Origin: Akkermansiaceae bacterium UBA5020
GTDB taxonomy: Bacteria; Verrucomicrobiota; Verrucomicrobiia; Verrucomicrobiales; DEV007
Assembly (NCBI GenBank): GCA_002396885.1
Contig: DGXY01000066.1
Span: forward strand, 1-22,248
Direction of reading: 5' to 3'
DNA: 22,248 bases
Shown in pieces: positions 1 to 7,150 of this stretch (position 1 is its first letter; every line of letters begins with the position of its first letter). The notes under the pieces were generated by a model, which saw nothing but the letters and a program-made list of their open reading frames with translations, was not told where the DNA came from and ran no database searches. The translations under genes were made by a program, and so were the position numbers.

Positions 1-83
1 GGCCCGAGTGTTACAGCACCACCTCAACTGCCAGCGGTGCGCCCGTGCCGGTGGTTTTCGCCAAACCAGAAGCATCAAAATGA
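1..83 (+). CDS. 3' end of an unidentified upstream gene (partial)
   Basis: Reading from base 3, an open frame gives a 26-residue tail ending VVFAKPEASK and a TGA at 81-83. The TGA shares the four bases ATGA with the start codon at 80 of the next gene, which is the usual sign of translational coupling in an operon. The tail is too short to name a family. It is inferred to be real because it gives the next gene a sensible start immediately at its stop; the competing reading, a GTG start at 8 for the next gene, would put 24 charged and polar residues in front of a clean signal peptide. Confidence 0.45.
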   Translation, partial: PECYSTTSTASGAPVPVVFAKPEASK

Positions 84-1507
84 AAACCCTCCTCACTGCC
101 CTACTGCTCTCGTCGCTGGCCGATGTTCTGCCTGCTGCCGATGGTATTGCCAATGGTGCGGCCCCGCCCGAGATTTTGCTACCGGAAGAACTGGCGTTCG
201 TCCGCGAGTTGGCGACGACTACCCTCAAAACCTGCGGGGTGGATCCGGGTGCCATCGCCGGCGACAAAACCAACACCTTGGGATTCCGAGCCATCACGCC
301 GGGTGGTTATCCGGCGATCTGGATCCTGGACTTCACCATGAATTTTTCCAGCGGCTTGATTGCGCGCGAGGACGGTCTCCGGCACTTCCAACTGATTCTG
401 GAAAAGCAAAACGGCCCTGAGCCAAGGGAGCTGGGCCAGCAGGTGGTCATACCCGCCCACGCCATCCCCGATCATATCAATGTGGACGGCGCACCGGTGT
501 TCTTTCCCGGCACCTACGATCCATTGGCCCACATGAATGGCGACTGGGGGTTCCGCCCGCCCAGCAACAACCAGTTTGAAGTCATCTTGCTCGCCCACAT
601 GCTGGCTCGCAGTGGTGATGCCAAAGCGCTGCTGAGCCGCGAGGTGGGCGGACGCACCGTGTATGAGCGACTGAAGCTGGCTTTTACCGTGCCGGAGATC
701 GATCCGGCCACACAATTGGTGCGCACCACGGTAGCGCGGCGGTCGGTCGGATTCATTTTCTATGATGCCATCGAGATGACGGGCGACCTCCTCATGGCCT
801 CGCTGATCCGCTACCGCGCGGCCCTGCACCTCGCCTGGCTCGCCACCAAGATGGACCAACCGGAAGACGCCAAACATTATGCCGACGTCGCCCAACAGAT
901 CCGCTCGCATATCCTGCCGGTCTTTGCCGACACCGATGGCACGCATGGAGGCTGGCTTAAAGCCTCCAACGGCATCTCCGCGCAGTCGGATGTGTGGGGC
1001 AGCATCTACGCGATCTATATCGGCGCGGTTGAGGGAGAGGCCCGCGCGGCTTTGCTCAGGACGATTACGGCGGCGTTGGCCAGACCCGGAGAGATCGAGT
1101 TCGAGGGTGCCCTGCGCCACGTCCCGCTGAGCGGCGACTTCTCGCCGACTACCATGTGGGAGAAAGCCAGGCCCCAAAAAAACAGGTATATGAACGGCGC
1201 CTACTGGCACGTCCCGGTCGGCTGGCTGCTGACCATCCTGCAGCCGGAGCATCCGGAGTTGGCGCAGACCATTAAGCGGCATTGGCTGGGCCACCTGCGT
1301 GCCCAGCAGGGCAAGGTTTGGGAGTGCATCGGCTGGGACGGCCAGGCCAACAAGAACCCGTCCTTCGGAACATCGATTGCCCTGCCTTTAGGCGTGCTGA
1401 GCCGCGGGGAACTGCGCGCCGACCAGCTGCCAGGGCCACCTCCTGCTGAACTACGCACACGTTCCGCCGCACTCGACCATGAAATTGAACAAGGACAAAC
1501 GAAGTGA
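80..1507 (+). CDS. Secreted (alpha/alpha)-barrel glycoside hydrolase-like protein
   Basis: The product is 475 residues. The ATG at 80 is chosen because it begins a typical signal peptide (MKTLLTALLLSSLADVLPAA, cleavage near residue 20) and overlaps the upstream stop. The rest is rich in amphipathic helices with the spacing of six-hairpin glycosidases: an FEVILLAHMLARSGD helix, then ALHLAWLATKMDQPEDAKHYAD, then SDVWGSIYAIYIGAV, and near the C-terminus YMNGAYWHVPVGWLL followed by a Trp/Glu-containing WECIGWDG stretch. Such folds occur in enzymes that cut rhamnosides, unsaturated uronides or alpha-glucosides, but I cannot assign a family or the catalytic acids. It probably acts on a glycan in the periplasm or outside the cell. 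Its neighbours, a dehydrogenase downstream and convergent sulfatases, agree with sulfated-polysaccharide use. Confidence 0.6.
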   Translation: MKTLLTALLLSSLADVLPAADGIANGAAPPEILLPEELAFVRELATTTLKTCGVDPGAIAGDKTNTLGFRAITPGGYPAIWILDFTMNFSSGLIAREDGLRHFQLILEKQNGPEPRELGQQVVIPAHAIPDHINVDGAPVFFPGTYDPLAHMNGDWGFRPPSNNQFEVILLAHMLARSGDAKALLSREVGGRTVYERLKLAFTVPEIDPATQLVRTTVARRSVGFIFYDAIEMTGDLLMASLIRYRAALHLAWLATKMDQPEDAKHYADVAQQIRSHILPVFADTDGTHGGWLKASNGISAQSDVWGSIYAIYIGAVEGEARAALLRTITAALARPGEIEFEGALRHVPLSGDFSPTTMWEKARPQKNRYMNGAYWHVPVGWLLTILQPEHPELAQTIKRHWLGHLRAQQGKVWECIGWDGQANKNPSFGTSIALPLGVLSRGELRADQLPGPPPAELRTRSAALDHEIEQGQTK

Positions 1508-1535
1508 AGCCATTCACCAAGCCAATAGCCACCCC

Positions 1536-2297
1536 ATGACATCTCCTTTCCAAAACCACATCGCCCTCGTGACGGGAGCCAATGACCCGGAGGGCCTCGG
1601 CTTCGGCATTGCGCGTGAACTCATCGAAGAGGGCGCGACCGTCTATTTCGGCTGCCGACTCGAAGCCCAGGTGGAGGCGCTCGCGGAACCGCTGGCATCG
1701 TTTGGCCCATCAGCACGAGCCGTGCAGCTCAATGTGTCTGATCCAGCGAGCATCACTCGCGCCTTCCAGCAGATCGAGTCCGAGGCCGGTCGCCTCGACA
1801 TCCTCGTCAACAACGCAGGCGACGGCGCGAACTGCTCCGCCCTCGACGAGACCGCCGAGCAGTGGGACCGCATCATGACCGCGAACGCACGCGGTCCGTT
1901 TCTCTGCTCGCAAGCCGCCGCTCGCCTCATGCTGCCGCGCAAGCATGGCCGCATCGTGAATATCAGTTCGCAGGCCGCCAGCGTCGCGATCATGAACCAC
2001 GTGGCCTATTCCTCCTCGAAGGCCGCGCTGAACATGCTCACGAAAAGCATGGCTCTCGAATGGGCACCGCTGGGCATCACCGTCAATGCCGTGGCACCGA
2101 CCTATCTCATGACCCCCGGCACCCGTCCCTTCTTGGAGCAATCCGAGTTCCGTCAATCCGTGCTCGCCCGCATCCCCGTCGGCCGCGTCGGCAGCATCCA
2201 CGACATCGCCCACGCCGTCCGCTTTCTCTGCCACCCGGATTCCGGTCTCATCACCGGCGAGGTGCTGATGGTCGATGGGGGCTGGACTTTGGCTTGA
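1536..2297 (+). CDS. Short-chain dehydrogenase/reductase (SDR)
   Basis: The product is a 253-residue cytoplasmic protein of classical SDR length. Visible motifs are the nucleotide-binding loop TGANDPEGLGFG (residues 13-24), NNAG (92-95), the catalytic Ser at 144/145, Tyr158 and Lys162 (YSSSK), and the C-terminal GEVLMVDGGW. The dinucleotide loop has two more residues than the common TGxxxGxG spacing and looks partly like that of enoyl reductases, although the active site is the standard Ser-Tyr-Lys type. It starts 28 bases after the upstream stop; the in-frame ATG at 1479 would overlap the upstream gene and add 19 polar residues, so 1536 is preferred. The likely role is NAD(P)-dependent oxidation or reduction of a sugar or sugar acid released by the surrounding hydrolases; the substrate is unknown. 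Confidence 0.85.
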   Translation: MTSPFQNHIALVTGANDPEGLGFGIARELIEEGATVYFGCRLEAQVEALAEPLASFGPSARAVQLNVSDPASITRAFQQIESEAGRLDILVNNAGDGANCSALDETAEQWDRIMTANARGPFLCSQAAARLMLPRKHGRIVNISSQAASVAIMNHVAYSSSKAALNMLTKSMALEWAPLGITVNAVAPTYLMTPGTRPFLEQSEFRQSVLARIPVGRVGSIHDIAHAVRFLCHPDSGLITGEVLMVDGGWTLA

Positions 2298-2417
2298 TGC
2301 TAGGATCTCGCAGCGATCATAGGCCAGCACATAGACGCCGGGGATGGTTTCAGCAGAGTAGAGCAGGGCCAGCGGCGCGAGTTGCAGCGCGGCGTGGAGT
2401 TAAAAGGTGAGCTTCAT
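2298..2417 (-). pseudogene. Relic of the 5' end of a secreted-protein gene
   Basis: On the minus strand an ATG at 2417 begins MKLTF and then stops (TAA). In a shifted frame the sequence continues as a hydrophobic, signal-peptide-like stretch, LHAALQLAPLALLYSAETI, and remains open into the 3' end of the dehydrogenase gene on the other strand. The LAPLA core matches export signals elsewhere in this window (sulfatase at 7151-8581 and the relic at 14388). I infer a truncated, frameshifted leader left from a rearrangement between the two convergent gene groups. The remaining bases up to 2430 hold nothing else I can recognise. Confidence 0.35.
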
Positions 2418-2430
2418 CAAACTGGGTCCC

Positions 2431-3879
2431 TTATCTCCACAGCGGTTCGATTTGTTCGGCGTTCCACTTGTCCCAGAGCGCTGATAGTTGCTGCACGCGG
2501 GCGGGTTCCTGAGTGGCGAGATTTCGGGTCTCGCTGATGTCATGCGTGAGGTCGTAGAGTTGCCACTCCTTGCCATCGCGAACGAGTTTCCAGTCGCCGA
2601 GACGCAGGGCGTTCTTTTGGCCAACGCGCCAGAACAAGGGACGTTCGGGCAGTGGCGTGGTCTTGCCCGTGAGCAAGGGCATGAGGTTGATGCCGTCCAA
2701 GGTGGCTTCGGCTTTGGTCGAAGGCCTTGGAGCTAAAGCCCCAGCTACTGTCAACGCGGTCGCGGTGGCGTCGATGGACGCCACCGGCGCCTCCACCACC
2801 TGACCGGCGTGGATGTGTTTCTTCCACGAAGCAATGAAGGGCACGCGAATGCCGCCATCCCAGAGTTCGCCCTTGCCTCCGCGCAGCGGAGCATTGCTCG
2901 AGGTGAGTTCTTGGGTGGGGCCGCCGTTATCGCTGAGGAAAACGACGAGCGTGTTCTCCTCGATGCCGCTGTCGCGGAGTTGCGCGAGCACCTTGCCGAC
3001 ACTGTCATCGAGATGTGCGAGCATGGCGGCGAAGAGGCGGCGCTGGATGTCTTCGATGTGCGCGAACTTCTTCAGGTAATCGTCCGTGGCCTGCATGGGG
3101 CTGTGGACCGTGTTGTAGGCGAGATAAAGAAAGAACGGCTGCGAGGAATGCCTCCCGATGAAGTCGCAGGCTTCACGCGTAAAGACATCGGTGAGGTTCG
3201 CCTGTTCGTCCACGGGCTGACTGCTGCGCAACAGCGGGTTGTCGGTGTCGTATTCAGGTTCGTTCGAGCCGAGATGCGTGCTCCATACGATGCGGCCGTC
3301 GGGTGAAGTCCACCGACCCTGTCCGCCATCCGGCAGGGTCCTGCGGCGCAGCCAGGTTGTCACGCCCTGCCACGGCGGCTGGACATAGTAATGCCCCTCG
3401 TGCAAAAAGCCGAAGAACTCATCAAAGCCGCGCCGCTGCGGATGAAACGGAGCGGTGCCGCCCAGATGCCACTTGCCCACCAATCCCGTCGCATAGCCCG
3501 AGTCACGCAAACGATCCGCCACGGTCTTCTCCGCGACGGGCAAGCCAATGCCCGGCGCAGCGTTCTTCGCGCCGATGGGATTGAACTCAAAACCAAACCG
3601 CGTCTGGTAGCGACCGGTCATCAGCGCCGCACGTGAGGCCGCACAAAACGGCGCGGTGACATAGCCGCTCGTGAATCGCGCCCCACTCGCTGCGAGTGCA
3701 TCGATCTGCGGTGTCGGGATCTCTTTGCCGCCGTAGCAGCCGAGTTCGCCGTAACCGAGATCGTCAACGACGATGAAGATGACATTGGGTTTTCCTCCAG
3801 GCCTCAGTGCATCAGCAGCGTTTAGAGCCGCAAGCGGCACCAGCCACCAGGCGGTTAGGAATGTGATCGTGTGTTTCAT
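2431..3879 (-). CDS. Exported type I sulfatase, CAASR type
   Basis: The product is 482 residues with a signal peptide of about 22 residues (cleavage after AALNA). Type I sulfatases use a formylglycine made from Cys or Ser to hydrolyse sulfate esters in a calcium-bound site. Here the metal-binding Asp pair is at 39-40 (VVDDLG), the modified residue is Cys79 in CAASR (79-83), GKWHLG gives Lys136 and His138, His259 lies in NTVHSP, SDNGG gives Asp317-Asn318, and Lys336 follows in the RGGKG loop. All expected catalytic residues are present. Ala replaces the more common Pro at the third motif position, which is an accepted variant. It is the last gene of the four-sulfatase run, 56 bases after its neighbour, and has the only clear Shine-Dalgarno site of the group. 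The sulfated sugar it acts on cannot be told from sequence. Confidence 0.92.
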   Translation of the reverse strand: MKHTITFLTAWWLVPLAALNAADALRPGGKPNVIFIVVDDLGYGELGCYGGKEIPTPQIDALAASGARFTSGYVTAPFCAASRAALMTGRYQTRFGFEFNPIGAKNAAPGIGLPVAEKTVADRLRDSGYATGLVGKWHLGGTAPFHPQRRGFDEFFGFLHEGHYYVQPPWQGVTTWLRRRTLPDGGQGRWTSPDGRIVWSTHLGSNEPEYDTDNPLLRSSQPVDEQANLTDVFTREACDFIGRHSSQPFFLYLAYNTVHSPMQATDDYLKKFAHIEDIQRRLFAAMLAHLDDSVGKVLAQLRDSGIEENTLVVFLSDNGGPTQELTSSNAPLRGGKGELWDGGIRVPFIASWKKHIHAGQVVEAPVASIDATATALTVAGALAPRPSTKAEATLDGINLMPLLTGKTTPLPERPLFWRVGQKNALRLGDWKLVRDGKEWQLYDLTHDISETRNLATQEPARVQQLSALWDKWNAEQIEPLWR

Positions 3880-3887
3880 CTTATTTA

Positions 3888-3894
3888 TCCTCTT
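3888..3894 (-). promoter_or_regulatory. Shine-Dalgarno site of the CAASR sulfatase
   Basis: On the minus strand AAGAGGA lies eight bases before the ATG at 3879. It fixes the start of this sulfatase and stands out because most genes in the window have no recognisable Shine-Dalgarno sequence. Confidence 0.6.
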
Positions 3895-3935
3895 ATGTTT
3901 GATATTACCTACACCGCGTCGCTGGCTTTGTTGAT

Positions 3936-5516
3936 TTACTGCCGGACGTCTTTCCCGCCGCTCGTCTTGTTGTCGACGGGCTTTTTTGCCTTTTGCGGTT
4001 TCTTCCCAGGTTCTGGAGCCTTTGCGGTTGAATCATAAACCGGGTTTTTCACGGGAATCACGGCATTGATGTCTTTCAAGTGCTGGTTAATCAGCGCATC
4101 GAACTCCTTGACCAAGCCCGGGTGCTCGGCCGCCAAGTTCTTCGTCTCGCCAATATCACTTTTCAGATGATAAAGTTCAAAGCGGTCGGTTTGCTCGAGT
4201 CCGTCGCAGAAGAAGCGGATGAGCTTCCAGTCGCCGCGCCGGACCCACACGGAGGGAACGCCGCCGGTTGCCGGGGCGTAATGCGGAAAACAACAAAACA
4301 CCGTGTCGCGCGGGGAGCCTGAGCCAAGCAAGGCAGGCTTCTGGCTCACGCCATCGAATTTCACGGTCTCTTTAGGCGTTACTCCGGTCATGTCGAGTAG
4401 CGTGGGATACCAATCGACGCTCGACAGGAAGGCATTGCTGCGAGAGCCCGGCTTCACCTTGGAGGGCCAGACCACCACACACGGCACGCGCGTAGCCCCT
4501 TCATAGATTGTTGCTTTGCCACCACGCAGCGGCGCATTGCTGGTAGGAGGGATGCCATTAACGGGATCATTTATATCATACATAGTCCCCCGGATGCCGT
4601 CGACACGATCATACATATTCCCCCCGTTGTCAGAAAAGAAAACGATGATCGTGTTGTCGGTGAGCTTCAATTCATCGAGCACGCGGATCAACTGCCCGAC
4701 ATTTTCATCGAAGGTCTGCACCATCGCACCATAGACAGGGCACCGCTGCGGGTCATTCGCGTCCGCCTTGGCCGCGTATTTCTTGATGAGGTCAGCTTTC
4801 GCGTCAAACGGGGCGTGCACAGAAAACGCCCAGTAGTTGAGGAAGAATGATTTGTCCTTGTTCGCCCGGATAAATTTTATCGCCTCCTTCGCCATGCGGT
4901 CTTCGATGTGTTCGCCTGGCTTACCCGTGAAGTTTAATTCCGCAGGAAAACGCCAGGGTGCGATGTTTGTGCCGGCCGGTCCAGGACCAGAATAATGCGG
5001 CACATCCACGTCGAAGCCCTGCTCAAGTGGACTGTAAGGCTCCTGGCCCAGGTGCCATTTTCCAAAATGCCCGGTCGTATAGCCCGCATCGTGCAAGGCT
5101 TCGGCTAGGGTGTAATACTCGGTCTTGAGTCTTGATGCGCTTGCTACTTGCAGAGCAGGCTGAAACGGCGCGGCCTTTTCTATCAATCTGGCTTCAAGGC
5201 GCACGACTGGTTCGTGGCAAACGGGCGCTGTAATGCCGACCCGTGCCGGATACAGGCCGGTCAAGATGCTCGCTCTTGTGGGCGAACAGAGCGGATTCGC
5301 CGCATAGGCATTCGTGAACGTCATCCCTCGTTTGGCCAAAAGATCGATGTTCGGCGTTTCAAGGAATTTCGTCGTCCCATAGAGATTCGTATCACTCCAC
5401 CCCAAGTCATCAGCGAGGATGAAGATGACGTTGGGACGTTGCTCGGCCAGCGCGGAAACTCCGGCGAGTGTCAGGGCAGCGATGACTGCTGTGAGTAAGT
5501 GGCGTATGGGTCTCAT
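3936..5516 (-). CDS. Exported type I sulfatase, CSPTR type
   Basis: The product is 526 residues. The start at 5516 is chosen over an upstream in-frame ATG at 5597 because it begins a clean signal peptide (MRPIRHLLTAVIAAL, cleavage near ALA-EQ at residue 24), and the longer form would overlap the preceding gene. Catalytic features are Asp36-Asp37 (LADDLG), Cys77 in CSPTR, GKWHLG with Lys154 and His156, VHAPF, SDNGG, and the RGGKATIYEG loop. The protein ends in a Lys/Pro-rich tail of about 40 residues (KAPEPGKKPQKAKKP) absent from the other three sulfatases; it may contact a polyanionic substrate or the cell surface. Part of the gene, roughly 4350-4960, looks more AT-rich than its neighbours, which could reflect separate acquisition. 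Its first 86 bases are nearly identical to those of the adjacent sulfatase (5594-7114). Confidence 0.93.
   Translation of the reverse strand: MRPIRHLLTAVIAALTLAGVSALAEQRPNVIFILADDLGWSDTNLYGTTKFLETPNIDLLAKRGMTFTNAYAANPLCSPTRASILTGLYPARVGITAPVCHEPVVRLEARLIEKAAPFQPALQVASASRLKTEYYTLAEALHDAGYTTGHFGKWHLGQEPYSPLEQGFDVDVPHYSGPGPAGTNIAPWRFPAELNFTGKPGEHIEDRMAKEAIKFIRANKDKSFFLNYWAFSVHAPFDAKADLIKKYAAKADANDPQRCPVYGAMVQTFDENVGQLIRVLDELKLTDNTIIVFFSDNGGNMYDRVDGIRGTMYDINDPVNGIPPTSNAPLRGGKATIYEGATRVPCVVVWPSKVKPGSRSNAFLSSVDWYPTLLDMTGVTPKETVKFDGVSQKPALLGSGSPRDTVFCCFPHYAPATGGVPSVWVRRGDWKLIRFFCDGLEQTDRFELYHLKSDIGETKNLAAEHPGLVKEFDALINQHLKDINAVIPVKNPVYDSTAKAPEPGKKPQKAKKPVDNKTSGGKDVRQ
5431..5516 (-). repeat. Leader and signal-peptide module, copy 1
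   Basis: These 86 bases encode the signal peptide and the first mature residues (AEQRPN) of the CSPTR sulfatase. They match 7029-7114 with about four differences and no gap, whereas the coding sequence beyond is only distantly related. Weaker similarity continues upstream through the intergenic space to about 5561, where both copies carry GCATCACTGGCCCG next to the stop of the preceding gene. Confidence 0.8.
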
Positions 5517-5593
5517 CAGTTTTTTCTTGGTTAAGTTGTCGTGAGGCAGCATCACTGGCCCGCCGAAGGCCCGGGGTCGGTGGGGGTTTGTCA

Positions 5594-7114
5594 TCATTCC
5601 CGACCTTTCGGTTTTGGGTCCACCGACCAGCCTTTCGTCTTCACAAGTCCGTAGTAGGGAAAGTAGTCCCAGTCGACTCTACCGCCCACAACGCGCGGAT
5701 CCTTCGTGGCGGCAAGATGCGAGAAGAGTTGCTCGCGCATCTTCGTCTGACTCTCTCGATACTTGGCGGATCCGGCGACATTGACCAACTGCTCGGGGTC
5801 GGTCTTGAGGTCATACAGCTCTTCGGCCGGACGCTTGCCAAAGCTCAACTCCGCGAGATCGGCGATGCCGTGCACCAAGTGATTTTCCATCATGAAGGTC
5901 TTGGTCGGGGAGTCATCGATTTCACCGTAGGGGATCGCGCGGGCGCAGACGGATGGGTCGGGGGAGCCGGACGGCCAGCGGGTCGGCTCGAAATTGTAGA
6001 TGTAAAGATAATCCTTCGTTCGCATGGCGCGGCAGGGGTAGCCCTTGCCGCCTGCCCGAGCCCCATCGTGTCGCTCCATGGCTGTGTAGGCGGCGGGACG
6101 TGGATCGACTTCACGATTGGCTAAGATGTTCATCAAGCTCCGGGCGGTCATCATCTCCGGCACTTTCAATCCGGCGGCCTCAAGAAAGGTTGGCGCCAGA
6201 TCGCTGAGATTCACGAACGACTCGACGACTCGGCCGGGATTCCGGATTCCCTTCGGCCAGCGAATGGCCAAAGGCACGCGTGTGCCCCAGTCGTAGAGGC
6301 TGGCCTTGGCGCGGGGAAACGGCATGCCGTGATCGCTCGTCACCACGATGATGGTGTTGTCGAGCAATCCGCGCTTCTCCAAGGTGGCTATCGCCCGGGC
6401 GACCATCGCATCGAAGTGCTCGATCTCCACAAGGTAGTCGAGCATGTCGGACCTGACGATCTCGTGGTCGGGAAAGATCCTCGGCACGACCACGCTGGCA
6501 GGGTTTTTGCCCGTTTTGATGCCTGACCCCTGCTCGAAGTCGCGATGCGGCTCGAAGGCGCCGAGCCAGAAACAGAACGGCTGATCGCCGCTGAGTTCAT
6601 GGACGAAGTCGTCAAAGTTCCCGGCGTAGTCGATGTTCTGGATTCCGCTGAAAGGGGGGTTAAGTGTGCGGCCATGACGAGGCGTGCCAGCAGGTTGCTC
6701 GGTGCGGCCGCCGGGTCCCAATCTTCCCGGCCCCCACCCCTTGCCCGTCGAGGCGACGATGTAGCCCGCCTTCTGGAGTTCCTCGGTGTAAGTCGCAAAC
6801 TTCGCGGGGAGCGTGCTATGAATGTTCCCGGCCTCCTCCAGTCGCCAGATCGGTTGACCCGTCAGGATGGCGCTCCGGGAAGGGCCGCAAGTCGGAGCGT
6901 TGCAAAATGAATGAACAAACCGGAGTCCCTCCGCTGCGATCCGGTCAAAGGCCGGAGTCTTCACGATCGGATCGCCATTGGCTCCCGTGTAAGCCCATGA
7001 CTGATCATCCGAAATACAAAAGAGGATGTTGGGACGTTGCTCCGCCAGCGCGGAAACTCCTGCGAGTGTCAGGGCAGCGATGACTGCTGTGAGTAAGTGG
7101 CGTATTCGTCTCAT
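5594..7114 (-). CDS. Exported type I sulfatase, CGPSR type, heparan N-sulfatase-like
   Basis: The product is 506 residues. Its signal peptide is almost identical to that of the downstream sulfatase. Asp36-Asp37 occurs as SDDQSW, the formylglycine precursor is Cys76 in CGPSR (76-80), and the usual GKWH is replaced by GKGWGPG (Lys125), with no His two residues later. SDNG is replaced by SDHG, followed by GMPFPRAKASLYDWGTR. The DDQ start, SDHG and the Lys-bearing loop resemble the N-sulfoglucosamine sulfohydrolase branch, so the substrate may be an N-sulfated or otherwise unusual sulfated sugar; this is inferred from motif resemblance only. It is followed 77 bases later by the next sulfatase and preceded by another with a 36-base gap, so co-transcription is likely. 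Confidence 0.9.
   Translation of the reverse strand: MRRIRHLLTAVIAALTLAGVSALAEQRPNILFCISDDQSWAYTGANGDPIVKTPAFDRIAAEGLRFVHSFCNAPTCGPSRSAILTGQPIWRLEEAGNIHSTLPAKFATYTEELQKAGYIVASTGKGWGPGRLGPGGRTEQPAGTPRHGRTLNPPFSGIQNIDYAGNFDDFVHELSGDQPFCFWLGAFEPHRDFEQGSGIKTGKNPASVVVPRIFPDHEIVRSDMLDYLVEIEHFDAMVARAIATLEKRGLLDNTIIVVTSDHGMPFPRAKASLYDWGTRVPLAIRWPKGIRNPGRVVESFVNLSDLAPTFLEAAGLKVPEMMTARSLMNILANREVDPRPAAYTAMERHDGARAGGKGYPCRAMRTKDYLYIYNFEPTRWPSGSPDPSVCARAIPYGEIDDSPTKTFMMENHLVHGIADLAELSFGKRPAEELYDLKTDPEQLVNVAGSAKYRESQTKMREQLFSHLAATKDPRVVGGRVDWDYFPYYGLVKTKGWSVDPKPKGRE
7029..7114 (-). repeat. Leader and signal-peptide module, copy 2
   Basis: This is the partner of 5431-5516: it encodes the signal peptide and first mature residues of the CGPSR sulfatase. 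The two sulfatases differ strongly after this segment, so the shared part looks like a swapped, converted or recently copied module rather than ordinary common descent of the whole gene. Confidence 0.8.
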
Positions 7115-7150
7115 CGGTTCGTTCTAGGTTAGGTTATCATGAGCGCGGCA

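Noticed and set aside
8..79. GTG at 8 as the start of the first complete gene
   Set aside because: It would add 24 residues with several Cys and Arg ahead of a clean signal peptide; the ATG at 80 overlaps the upstream stop and fits better.
179..1294. Long open frame on the minus strand opposite the glycosidase-like gene
   Set aside because: It is antisense to a gene with a signal peptide and sensible fold pattern; its protein is rich in Arg, Gly and His with no recognisable domain, as expected for a shadow frame in GC-rich DNA.
1479..1535. ATG at 1479 as the start of the SDR
   Set aside because: The added 19 residues are polar, overlap the preceding gene, and would place the Rossmann loop unusually far from the N-terminus.
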